This document shows positions 1-5,951 of a DNA stretch of 10,253 nt, one piece after another. Positions within the stretch are counted from its first letter, which is position 1; each line of letters begins with the position of its first letter. Both the position numbers and the translations under genes were made by a program. The notes below the pieces were generated by a model. That model made no database searches. It worked only from the letters and a program-made list of their open reading frames with translations, and was not told the origin of the DNA. Source of the DNA: Gammaproteobacteria bacterium (lineage in GTDB: Bacteria; Pseudomonadota; Gammaproteobacteria; GCA-001735895); the NCBI GenBank assembly GCA_029288195.1, contig JARFPR010000358.1, positions 1-10,253 of the forward strand, written 5' to 3'.

Positions 1-1
1 C

Positions 2-1012
2 CGCATGCGCTCGTGGCTGCTGGCGATCGTAACCGCGATTATCGGTGTCGGGATTCTGGAGTATACAGGCAGCATCGACCTGTCGTTAACGACCAGCAAC
101 GAGACCTCCAATCCGCCTTACCGCAGCGCCAATTTCATCTGGTTGCGCCACCTGGTCGGTGGCCTGATGTTTGGCGTCGGCATGACGCTGGCGAGTGGTT
201 GTGGCAACAAGACCCTGGTGCGTCTCGGTGAGGGCAATATGAAGTCGGTGGTAGTTCTCACGATCATGGGGATCGCCGCCTGGTGGATGCTGTTTACCAA
301 TTTTGGTTACACGGTATTCCTGCAATGGATGCTGCCGGTCAGTATCGATTTCTCCAATCAGGATATTCCCAGCCAGGATATTACGGCCGTTTTGTCCGGA
401 ATCGCCGGGATCGAGTCGAGTCCGACACTGGGATTCTCGATTGCACTGATCGTGGCTATACCGCTGTTGATCTGGATTCTGCGAGGGCGCGATTTCCGCA
501 CAAACCTGGAGTTAATCAGCGCCGGCCTGGTGATCGGCATGCTGATCGTTATCGGCTGGTACGTTACCAGTGGACCGGGCGGTCTCGAACTGATGGACGA
601 ACTGGAATTTATGGATGAGCGGCCTTTTTTCACCGGCGCGCAATCACTGACCTTTATCGGCCCGACCGGGCATATTGCCCAGTACATTAAAGAAGGCTTT
701 TCAGCGATATTCCTGACCTTCGGCGTAGCCACCGTGCTCGGTGTCGTGCTTGGCTCTTTTCTGTACACCGTGATATTTCGCAAAGTTCGAATTGAATGGT
801 TTGTATCCTGGAACGACTTCGTCATGCATGCAATCGGTGGCCTGCTAATGGGCATCGGCGGTGTATTGGCAATGGGTTGCACCATCGGCCAGGGAATCAC
901 CGGCGTCTCGACCCTGGCGCTGGGATCGATTCTGACGATCGTCGCGATCATCGCCGGCAGTGCGGCAACCATGAAGTACCAGTATTACCTAATGATGCGT
1001 GAAGATGACTAG
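2..1012 (+). CDS. YeeE/YedE-family sulfur-compound transporter (5' end cut by window)
   Basis: Polytopic inner-membrane protein of the YeeE/YedE (Sulf_transp, TsuA-like) family, whose characterised members import thiosulfate. Counting from the first Met in the window (bases 5-7), hydrophobic segments lie near residues 4-20, 48-65, 81-98, 143-159, 170-187, 232-258 and 271-322. The family's duplicated Cys/Gly motif is visible twice: around Cys66 (ASGCGNKTLVRLGEGN) and Cys292 (AMGCTIGQGITGVSTLALGS). In the TsuA transporter such cysteines line the substrate path. The reading frame stays open to the window edge, and the family usually has a further Cys-containing membrane segment upstream of the RSWLLAI-like segment, so the true start is probably outside. 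Substrate (thiosulfate or another sulfur species) is inferred. The nearby dsr genes fit a role in sulfur supply. Confidence 0.85.
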   Translation, partial: RMRSWLLAIVTAIIGVGILEYTGSIDLSLTTSNETSNPPYRSANFIWLRHLVGGLMFGVGMTLASGCGNKTLVRLGEGNMKSVVVLTIMGIAAWWMLFTNFGYTVFLQWMLPVSIDFSNQDIPSQDITAVLSGIAGIESSPTLGFSIALIVAIPLLIWILRGRDFRTNLELISAGLVIGMLIVIGWYVTSGPGGLELMDELEFMDERPFFTGAQSLTFIGPTGHIAQYIKEGFSAIFLTFGVATVLGVVLGSFLYTVIFRKVRIEWFVSWNDFVMHAIGGLLMGIGGVLAMGCTIGQGITGVSTLALGSILTIVAIIAGSAATMKYQYYLMMREDD

Positions 1013-1057
1013 ATGGGATATACCGGGCAAAACCTGTTTTTGCTAGGCTACGGGCCT

Positions 1058-1077
1058 TGTCAGCCATCATGCTGACA
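1058..1077 (+). terminator. Intergenic hairpin after the YeeE-family gene
   Basis: TGTCAGC (1058-1064) and GCTGACA (1071-1077) form a perfect 7-bp stem with a 6-base loop, 45 bp after the transporter stop codon. There is no T-run after the stem, so it is not a textbook intrinsic terminator. It could still act as an RNA 3'-end stabiliser or a Rho-dependent end. A weaker stem, GCAAAA/TTTTGC, lies just before it at 1027-1043. Confidence 0.3.
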
Positions 1078-1091
1078 GCAAGAACCGAAAC

Positions 1092-1120
1092 TTGAAACGA
1101 CCTTTGCGCTAATTTGAAAT
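1092..1120 (+). promoter_or_regulatory. Candidate sigma-70 promoter of the 65-aa gene
   Basis: TTGAAA (1092-1097, five of six matches to TTGACA) is separated by 17 bases from TGAAAT (1115-1120, four of six matches to TATAAT). Transcription would start near 1127, giving a very short leader just ahead of the AGGAG ribosome-binding site at 1131-1135. This is a pattern match only. Confidence 0.3.
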
Positions 1121-1141
1121 TGTAGAAACCAGGAGATTCCG

Positions 1142-1339
1142 ATGAATCAGGCTTATCGTGACGCGATCACCCAAATGGAAGAAATGAAAGTACAGGAAGA
1201 ATATATCCTCGGCTGGCAAGGTGGTTTTCTAGGTCATCCACAACGCGAAGAACAGCGTCTCACCGAAGCCTACGAAGCCGGCTACGAGGACGGCAGCGCC
1301 AAATCCAGCGACAATTTTTCAAACTGGATCGAATCCTAG
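1142..1339 (+). CDS. Small glycine-patterned hypothetical protein (65 aa)
   Basis: Unrecognised small soluble protein. The start is well supported: AGGAG at 1131-1135 sits six bases before the ATG. The protein is acidic and mostly helical in appearance, with no signal peptide and no cysteine. Two short similar segments stand out: GWQGGFLG (residues 24-31) and AYEAGYEDG (43-51), each with aromatic residues interleaved with glycines. This pattern weakly recalls the GY-x-AG pattern of ribosome modulation factor and related small proteins, but the order and spacing differ, so no function is assigned. It follows the transporter by 129 bp and probably has its own promoter. Its TAG stop shares the CTAG at 1336-1339 with the stop codon of the convergent gene. 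Confidence 0.7.
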   Translation: MNQAYRDAITQMEEMKVQEEYILGWQGGFLGHPQREEQRLTEAYEAGYEDGSAKSSDNFSNWIES

Positions 1340-1896
1340 CCTTCGAAAGCAACCAGCCCAGCCAACGAACGTTTCAAGGCCACTTCGATTTCAGGCGCCT
1401 CCCTGCCGACGATATAATCCGGAATCCAGCGACTGTCGCGTTCACCCATGGTCTCTTTTACGTGGTCTCCAAGACGACAGCGCATTGCGAAGCTGCCGCC
1501 TTCGGACTCGCTGAAGCCGTAACCCGCATAGTCCGTTGAACGCTGGTTGATCTTGCTGACAAAGTCGGCCCGGTATTCACCCTCGCCCTGAACATCGATT
1601 CGACTATCTTCCAGCATCCGCGCCAGATCCTTAACCAGGCAGCTGATGAATTCGGCGCGTTGATCCTGGTTAGTCTTGGGATATACCCAGCGATCGCAGA
1701 AATGTACCAGGTAACAGACCATTTCCTCCATGATATCGACCCGCTGACCCTGCGTGGCGGTTTCGAAATTTTCATTTTCCATGTTCAACACAACGTTGGC
1801 GGCGAGCTTCCAGATCGTTGCACCAATGGCATTCGCCATCTGCGCTGGGGACCTCGACCGCTCGTTCTGGTTCCAGCTTTTCTTGACTCTTACCAT
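1336..1896 (-). CDS. Hypothetical protein (186 aa), second gene of hydrolase unit
   Basis: I do not recognise a family. The product is a soluble, charged protein with no signal peptide or membrane segment. The N-terminal 20 residues are basic and polar and probably flexible. Residues 20-100 look helical, with Cys61, Cys67 and Cys86 and a conserved-looking FCDRWVYP segment (66-73). A polar, glycine-rich stretch follows (residues 103-140), and the C-terminal part ends in a helical segment, ALKRSLAGLVAF (173-184). It starts 21 bp after the stop of the upstream hydrolase gene on the same strand, so the two are probably co-transcribed. The ribosome-binding site is weak (CGAG about five bases before ATG), which suggests translational coupling. 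Codon use resembles that of its neighbours, supporting a real gene. Confidence 0.65.
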   Translation of the reverse strand: MVRVKKSWNQNERSRSPAQMANAIGATIWKLAANVVLNMENENFETATQGQRVDIMEEMVCYLVHFCDRWVYPKTNQDQRAEFISCLVKDLARMLEDSRIDVQGEGEYRADFVSKINQRSTDYAGYGFSESEGGSFAMRCRLGDHVKETMGERDSRWIPDYIVGREAPEIEVALKRSLAGLVAFEG

Positions 1897-1917
1897 GTCA
1901 CTCGGGATATCCGGATT

Positions 1918-2712
1918 TTAGTTTTGCTGCGCTTCAAGCCATTCGATTACGTTGCGCAACAACGCATCTTCGTGACCCTGAAAAAAATGATTCGCCCCTT
2001 CGACACGCACCTGCCGGTATTGGCGACCCGGTTGTTTTTTGCCCGCAGCGGCTCGCTGTTCAACAGAGTTGAGCACCGATTCGAGATCCTGGCTGCCATA
2101 CAAATCAAGTACCGGAATCCCTACCTTTGCCAGCGATTCGATGTTTTTGGAAAAGGCGTTTCCCGCACCCATGCCGATAATAACCACCGAGTCTACCGCA
2201 TTGGTATCAGTTTGCGACAGGTAATAGGTTGCCATCGAAGCACCCAGGCTGTGGGCGACTAGGGTGATATTTTTATAACCCTCGTCATCCAGGTAATCGA
2301 GAGCAGCCTCGAAACGCCCCGGCACCTCGGGAAACAGTAACCCGTATTCCCGTTCATCGGCATCGTTGGCCAGAATCGGCATCTGCAACGATAGTGTGGT
2401 AATTTCTTGCTCGAGCAAACCCGCGCGCAAGGGGTAAATGACATCGGGCCAGTTCGGGTGCACCCCGATGCCGTGCACCAGCACCACCGCGCGACCCGAG
2501 CTCTTGTCACCCTCGGTTAAAACACTCAGAAACTCGTGTCCAATGTCATCGATCAGCCAGAGCTCATCTCCATCCAGCAAACCGTCGATCACCTGCTCGG
2601 CCCAACGACTTTCCTTGGCTACATCAGAATTAGTCGCATTGACTGGATTTAAGGTAGATACTGCCAGCAGGGCAGATAATAAAAGCCCGGGCTTAAGAAA
2701 TGTTTTTAACAT
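1918..2712 (-). CDS. Secreted alpha/beta hydrolase, DUF3530-like
   Basis: Probable periplasmic serine hydrolase of the alpha/beta fold, most like the DUF3530 group of proteobacterial proteins. Residues 1-26 form a Sec signal peptide: a Lys-containing start, a hydrophobic core PGLLLSALLAVS, and a likely cleavage after the Asn-Ala pair near 25-26. The fold's landmarks appear in order: the oxyanion-side VLVHGIG (78-83), the nucleophile elbow AHSLGAS with Ser155, an acid candidate Asp209 in YGSQD, and the catalytic His242 in GANHFF. All three triad residues are present at normal spacing, so it should be active. The substrate is unknown. The start is strongly supported by AGGAGG seven bases before ATG. 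It heads a two-gene unit with the 186-residue gene. Its family link to sulfur oxidation is not established. Confidence 0.8.
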   Translation of the reverse strand: MLKTFLKPGLLLSALLAVSTLNPVNATNSDVAKESRWAEQVIDGLLDGDELWLIDDIGHEFLSVLTEGDKSSGRAVVLVHGIGVHPNWPDVIYPLRAGLLEQEITTLSLQMPILANDADEREYGLLFPEVPGRFEAALDYLDDEGYKNITLVAHSLGASMATYYLSQTDTNAVDSVVIIGMGAGNAFSKNIESLAKVGIPVLDLYGSQDLESVLNSVEQRAAAGKKQPGRQYRQVRVEGANHFFQGHEDALLRNVIEWLEAQQN

Positions 2713-2713
2713 C

Positions 2714-2854
2714 GTTGCGCCTCCTATCTAAGATATTGATATTTATGAATTTATTATCCTACACCTGGTGCATAATACCGTTATTCAACACTTAAAACCC
2801 TATCCAATTTGGGTATCTCATCAACAACCAGGCTCACCGTTTGGGAGGCGCAAC
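2714..2854. repeat. 11-bp inverted repeat flanking an AT-rich intergenic segment
   Basis: GTTGCGCCTCC at 2714-2724 and its exact reverse complement GGAGGCGCAAC at 2844-2854 bracket about 119 bp of AT-rich noncoding DNA between the divergent hydrolase and oxygenase genes. The left copy contains the hydrolase ribosome-binding site. The right copy has no start codon after it. It may be a small MITE-like remnant, a local inverted duplication or chance. Confidence 0.35.
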
Positions 2855-2871
2855 AAAGCCCCGGTTTCGGT

Positions 2872-2877
2872 TAAAAT
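2872..2877 (+). promoter_or_regulatory. Possible -10 element for the prolyl-4-hydroxylase-like gene
   Basis: TAAAAT matches the TATAAT consensus in five of six bases and lies 28 bp ahead of the ATG at 2906. No convincing -35 box is seen at 16-18 bp spacing, so this is weak. Confidence 0.2.
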
Positions 2878-2905
2878 TCTATTCATTCAGATTACGAACA
2901 AGATA

Positions 2906-3487
2906 ATGGCAAAGTCGATCTTAGAGGTAAAACCGGGCAGCTTTATATTCGAAAAAGCGAAATCCCTGCCACTTGATGTGTGCAACGAAATGATCGATCG
3001 TTTTGAAAAGCACGGTGACGAACAATATCCGGGGCGTATCGGCCAGACCATGGAGCATGACGACTCCATCAAGCGCTCCACCGACCTGGTATTAAGCGGT
3101 AAATCTCACTGGCAAGACCTGGATGGTGAACTTTTCAGGTCGCTCAACCAGGCGCTCGCCGAGTTCAAACAGACCTATCCGTTTTTTGACGGCCCTTTCA
3201 AGGACATGGGCTATGCGATTCAACGCACTGAACCGGGTGAGTTTTATCACTGGCATATCGACGGCGGCAGTCATGAATTTGCAATGCGGCAACTGGTAGC
3301 CATCTGGTACCTCAACACCTTGCAGGACCAGGGCGGCGAAACCGAGTTTCAATACCAGGATATTCAAATCACCCCGGAGGCCGGCAAGCTAGTGCTGTTT
3401 CCGCCCTTCTGGACACACCTGCACCGCGGTAGCACCCTCAAATCCGGCAGCAAGTACATCGCCACTACCTGGGTCGTATTCGCCTGA
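2906..3487 (+). CDS. Prolyl-4-hydroxylase-like 2OG/Fe(II) oxygenase (193 aa)
   Basis: Non-haem iron oxygenase of the 2-oxoglutarate/Fe(II) superfamily, nearest to the prolyl 4-hydroxylase (2OG-FeII_Oxy_3) type. It should couple decarboxylation of 2-oxoglutarate to hydroxylation of an unknown substrate, probably in the cytoplasm since there is no signal peptide. The iron triad reads His117-Ile-Asp119 (in YHWHIDGG) and His173 (in THLHRG). Lys183, ten residues later in SGSKYIATTW, is the expected 2-oxoglutarate carboxylate ligand. GGETEFQY (143-150) matches the usual strand preceding the distal histidine. The frame is open further upstream to 2768, but those residues are unlike the family, so the MAKSILEV start at 2906 is chosen although its ribosome-binding site is weak. 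It stands alone between divergent and convergent neighbours. Confidence 0.82.
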   Translation: MAKSILEVKPGSFIFEKAKSLPLDVCNEMIDRFEKHGDEQYPGRIGQTMEHDDSIKRSTDLVLSGKSHWQDLDGELFRSLNQALAEFKQTYPFFDGPFKDMGYAIQRTEPGEFYHWHIDGGSHEFAMRQLVAIWYLNTLQDQGGETEFQYQDIQITPEAGKLVLFPPFWTHLHRGSTLKSGSKYIATTWVVFA

Positions 3488-3507
3488 GCCACTCGTGCGA
3501 TTCCGGG

Positions 3508-3532
3508 ACCCCGGCTTTCTTCCATCCGGGGT
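3508..3532. terminator. GC-rich hairpin between convergent genes
   Basis: ACCCCGG (3508-3514) and CCGGGGT (3526-3532) form a perfect 7-bp stem with an 11-base loop, in the 87-bp gap between two convergent genes. It has no T-run on either strand, so it is at best an atypical bidirectional transcription end or mRNA 3'-end protector. Confidence 0.35.
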
Positions 3533-3574
3533 AAGCGCTACTTGGTAGCCGTAAAATTAATGGGAAACGCAGCT

Positions 3575-3898
3575 TCAATGATCGAAAAATTCGTTACCCT
3601 GGATTTCGCCATCCGTGTTGATACGAATTCTGCGGGTGTCGGGTTTACTGTTGAGAATATAGGCACACATCATCAGCGCATACTCTTCATTGTTTTTTTG
3701 CATTGCCGTTAACAACTTGTCAGCAACTATCTGGCAACGCTGGTTCTGATCCGGATCAGGCACCCACCAGCGACTCATTTGCCAGCCGCAGTCCATATCC
3801 TGATCCATCTTGTCAAAAAATTCGGTCGCCTCGAGCGCAAGCGTTTCTGGCACATCGAGGTCATAACTCTTATCATCGATCTCAACGGTAATATTCAT
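3575..3898 (-). CDS. Hypothetical protein (107 aa)
   Basis: Not recognised. It is a soluble acidic protein without signal peptide. The N-terminus (MNITVEIDDKSYDLDVPE) looks like a two-stranded beta hairpin. A helical region follows (residues 20-35), then a Trp-rich segment GWQMSRWWVPDPDQNQRC (38-55) and a longer helix with AYILNSKP (84-91). Three cysteines are present (Cys37, Cys55, Cys83), with no obvious metal motif. The ATG is head to head with the PKHD-type oxygenase gene and separated from it by 18 bp. The ribosome-binding site is modest (TTGAG about ten bases upstream). Sharing a regulatory region so small hints at coordinated expression with that oxygenase, but no functional link is known. 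Confidence 0.65.
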   Translation of the reverse strand: MNITVEIDDKSYDLDVPETLALEATEFFDKMDQDMDCGWQMSRWWVPDPDQNQRCQIVADKLLTAMQKNNEEYALMMCAYILNSKPDTRRIRINTDGEIQGNEFFDH

Positions 3899-3916
3899 AC
3901 GGTTAACTCAAGTAAT

Positions 3917-4588
3917 ATGTTAGTCACAATTCCAGACCTGTTAAATTCTATCCAACTCGAGGCGGCTTGTTCGGTGCTGCGACAAGGTCAATTCGTCGAC
4001 GGCAAACTGAGTGCTGGTAAAGATGCCAGGGTCATAAAAAATAACCAGGAGCTTGCGCCAGACGAGGAACGCTTTAATGCACTCAATAACGTCGTCATGA
4101 CCGGGCTGGTGCAGAATCCCGTTTATCTGCAGGCCGCCATGCCAGCGCGAATAGCCGCTCCTATCTATGCACGCTACCAACCCGGCATGGAGTACGGCGG
4201 TCACATCGACGACCCGGTCATGGGGCCACCCGGATCGAGATACCGTTCCGATATATCGATCACCATTTTCCTCAACGGGCCCGAAGAATACGAGGGCGGT
4301 GAACTCTGCATCGAGTCCGCCGAGGGCAACACGGAAATCAAGCTTGCTGCCGGACAAGCCATACTCTATCCATCAACCAGTTACCACTCGGTAAAACCGG
4401 TAACCTCGGGAGAGCGCCTGGTGGCGATAACCTGGGTTCAAAGTTTAATTCGGCGTGCCGACCAGCGCGAAATACTGATGCGACTTGACCAGGCCCTCGA
4501 GTCACTCGCTGAAGATTCGAACAGCCACGTACACCAGCAGGTTAATCTTTGCTATGCAAACCTGTTTCGAATGTGGGCCGAGCCTTAG
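3917..4588 (+). CDS. PKHD-type hydroxylase, YbiX/PiuC-like 2OG/Fe(II) oxygenase
   Basis: Member of the PKHD-type hydroxylase family (YbiX/PiuC), 2-oxoglutarate- and Fe(II)-dependent enzymes often found with iron-uptake genes. Their natural substrate is not firmly known. Length (223 aa) is normal for the family. The N-terminus (MLVTIPDLLN), the FVDGKLSAGKDARVIKNN block (26-43) and RYQPGMEYGGHIDD (86-99) are typical. Iron ligands are His96-x-Asp98 and His157 (in SYHSVKPV). Arg167, ten residues later in SGERLVAITW, should bind 2-oxoglutarate. The C-terminal helix bundle QREILMRLDQAL is also family-typical. The start at 3917 is set by similarity. It lacks a good Shine-Dalgarno sequence, and the 18-bp gap to the divergent gene means its promoter must lie inside that gene. 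No TonB receptor or other iron gene is adjacent. Confidence 0.88.
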   Translation: MLVTIPDLLNSIQLEAACSVLRQGQFVDGKLSAGKDARVIKNNQELAPDEERFNALNNVVMTGLVQNPVYLQAAMPARIAAPIYARYQPGMEYGGHIDDPVMGPPGSRYRSDISITIFLNGPEEYEGGELCIESAEGNTEIKLAAGQAILYPSTSYHSVKPVTSGERLVAITWVQSLIRRADQREILMRLDQALESLAEDSNSHVHQQVNLCYANLFRMWAEP

Positions 4589-4618
4589 GGCCTGTTAACA
4601 CTAATCCGATGGGCAAAA

Positions 4619-4822
4619 TCAACGATGCGAGCCTTTCTCCTCGTGTGCCATATCGACCAGTTTTGTCGCTAGCTCATCATAGCTGCGTTTCTGCTTCGCC
4701 AACTCTGATTCACCCTCGGTATCGTAGTAGTCTTCCGCGGAAAACTTGCCACTTTGCTCGATCTCGATGAACTGGCGTTGCAATGCCAGCATCTGCTTGA
4801 TGATTTCCTGTTTTTCACTCAT
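4619..4822 (-). CDS. Small helical hypothetical protein (67 aa), last gene of Cas6-like/DsrC-like operon
   Basis: Unrecognised 67-residue charged protein. It looks almost wholly helical: one amphipathic helix at about residues 3-24 (KQEIIKQMLALQRQFIEIEQ), a short linker FSAEDYYD, and a second helix at about 36-62 ending in ATKLVDMAHEEKG. It has no cysteine, membrane segment or signal peptide. The ATG has a good ribosome-binding site (GAGGAA, seven to eight bases upstream). It starts 41 bp after the stop of the DsrC-like gene on the same strand and ends the operon, facing the PKHD-type gene across 30 bp. The context suggests a partner or accessory subunit of the DsrC-like or Cas6-like protein, which is inference only. 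Confidence 0.7.
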   Translation of the reverse strand: MSEKQEIIKQMLALQRQFIEIEQSGKFSAEDYYDTEGESELAKQKRSYDELATKLVDMAHEEKGSHR

Positions 4823-4863
4823 TGATTTTCCTCGATTAATCGTTCGCGCGGATCAGTAGTTAG

Positions 4864-5205
4864 TTAGTAGCCGCCTTTTCTGCGGCTTTCCGGCAGACCC
4901 GCTATTCTACCACCCTGTTTGCTGGGATCACCCGGGAACAAGTCGTAAAGCGTTTTCGCGTTGACCGATTTGTCGCCCCAGTTGCGGGCCATCGCTTTGA
5001 CCAGGGTCCGGGTATTGGGCTGGTTGCCCGCGTTATTGACATATTCATCACGTAAATAATTGATTAAATCCCAGTGGCGATCACTGAGGTCCAGTTTTTC
5101 CTGGTCGGCCAGGACCCTGGCAACGGATTCCGACCAGTCCTCGACATTTTCCAGAAACCCCGTCTCAGTCGTTGGGATATCACTGCCATCAACACTTATA
5201 CTCAT
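4864..5205 (-). CDS. DsrC/TusE-family protein lacking both conserved cysteines
   Basis: The 113-residue product has the DsrC/TusE fold signature from end to end: TETGFLENVEDWSE (13-26), LDLSDRHWDLINYLRDEY (38-55), NTRTLVKAMARN (64-75) and LFPGDPSKQGGRIAGLP (89-105). In DsrC the C-terminal arm carries two redox cysteines, one just before the (K/R)-x-AGLP motif and one penultimate. TusE keeps only the penultimate one. Here the first position is Gly99 and the penultimate residue is Gly112. The arm is also altered and about two residues longer (ESRRKGGY). There is no cysteine anywhere, so persulfide or trisulfide carriage is impossible. It therefore cannot replace the canonical DsrC of the dsr pathway. 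DsrC paralogues without these cysteines are known in sulfur oxidisers and have been proposed as regulatory proteins. It lies 36 bp after the Cas6-like gene. Confidence 0.85.
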   Translation of the reverse strand: MSISVDGSDIPTTETGFLENVEDWSESVARVLADQEKLDLSDRHWDLINYLRDEYVNNAGNQPNTRTLVKAMARNWGDKSVNAKTLYDLFPGDPSKQGGRIAGLPESRRKGGY

Positions 5206-5241
5206 ATTGCTAACCTCAATTCTTTCTCCTGGATTACAAAA

Positions 5242-5925
5242 CTATTCCTGAACCTTGTGCACCGGGTCTATCCCCCGATGCGGAACAAACAAGCCGCAGC
5301 CGAGCATTCGACCTTTGCCCAGCCCCTGCTGTTGCAGGGTTACCGATTCTTCGGGCTCCAGGTCCGCTATCATCAGGGCGCGGGTAAAGATTGGTCCATC
5401 TGCAGTGCGAATCGTGCCCGACCTTCCGCAAATCATTTTTGAAACTTCGATATTCATCCGTTTCAATAATTCAGCAACTTCGACCAGGAAATCGGCTTCG
5501 GATTGCTCAGGGTCGCAGCAAACCGCGCGTGCATGGAGTGTGCCCAGGGTCGATAACTTGCGCTTCGTACTTTCACCTATCGCAACCTCCTGGGAACCGA
5601 TCTGAAGCTTTCGATTCGTAATACCGGCTACTTCATCGCTATCATCCCGATGCACCCGTATTGCGAGGCGGGCACGCGCTGACAACGGTAACATGGCATC
5701 ACTTTGCTCCGGTCGATTCCAGCCGTTTCCTGAACCAGCCATGCGTACACCATGCACCCCGATCTTGCTGCAAGTGTCGAGTTTCAAGTGTGACCCCAGG
5801 GCTTGCGACAGCGCAAATGCATGGTCTATGTCAAGGTTGGTGCCACGCAGTTTGAATACCAGGTCGAACACATCATCGGGAACCTGGTATTCTTTTACGG
5901 ATTCGCTATCTTCGCGCCAGAACAT
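5242..5925 (-). CDS. Cas6-like (Cmx6-type) RAMP-fold protein without CRISPR context
   Basis: The 227-residue protein resembles the Cas6/Cmx6 group, which automated pipelines often name a type I-MYXAN Cas6. Cas6 enzymes are RAMP-fold endoribonucleases that bind and cut CRISPR-repeat hairpins. Visible signatures are the N-terminal FWREDSE, VFDLVFKLRG (19-28) followed by LDIDHAFALSQAL (31-43) with His35, GNGWNRPE (66-73), MICGRSGTIRTADGP (164-178), and the C-terminal glycine-rich loop GLGKGRMLGCGLFVPH (201-216). Potential catalytic histidines are His35, His46 and His58. Which one acts, if any, cannot be told. No repeat array and no cas1, cas2, cas3, cas5, cas7 or cas8 gene is present. It lies 26 bp after the TauD-like gene and 36 bp before the DsrC-like gene, so it is an operon member. 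I infer a non-CRISPR RNA-binding role. A misnamed family with no RNA activity is the alternative. Confidence 0.75.
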   Translation of the reverse strand: MFWREDSESVKEYQVPDDVFDLVFKLRGTNLDIDHAFALSQALGSHLKLDTCSKIGVHGVRMAGSGNGWNRPEQSDAMLPLSARARLAIRVHRDDSDEVAGITNRKLQIGSQEVAIGESTKRKLSTLGTLHARAVCCDPEQSEADFLVEVAELLKRMNIEVSKMICGRSGTIRTADGPIFTRALMIADLEPEESVTLQQQGLGKGRMLGCGLFVPHRGIDPVHKVQE

Positions 5926-5951
5926 GTTTAATTTCGTTCCTTTATTCGCAT

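Noticed and set aside
358..972. Long minus-strand open frame (204 codons) opposite the transporter gene
   Set aside because: It lies fully inside a clear membrane-protein gene, and its product is a low-quality Pro/Ser/Ile-rich sequence typical of an antisense shadow.
1660..2262. Plus-strand open frame of 200 codons across the hydrolase and 186-aa genes
   Set aside because: It covers the 3' end of the hydrolase, including its catalytic region, and most of the next gene. The hydrolase frame is certain, so this is a shadow.
2768..2905. In-frame upstream extension of the prolyl-4-hydroxylase-like gene to ATG 2768
   Set aside because: The extra 46 residues are unlike the family and overlap the inverted repeat and possible promoter. 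The start at 2906 fits the family better.
3779..3916. In-frame upstream extension of the PKHD-type gene to ATG 3779
   Set aside because: It would run antisense through the 107-aa gene, and the PKHD family begins at MLVTIPDLL-like sequence, which is at 3917.
4864..5205. Calling this gene the functional dsrC or tusE of the cell
   Set aside because: Both cysteines needed for sulfur transfer are missing. A canonical dsrC is expected downstream of dsrFH outside the window.
4619..5925. A CRISPR-Cas system suggested by the Cas6-like gene
   Set aside because: No direct repeats with regular spacers and no other cas genes occur in the window, and the neighbours are DsrC-like and oxygenase genes.
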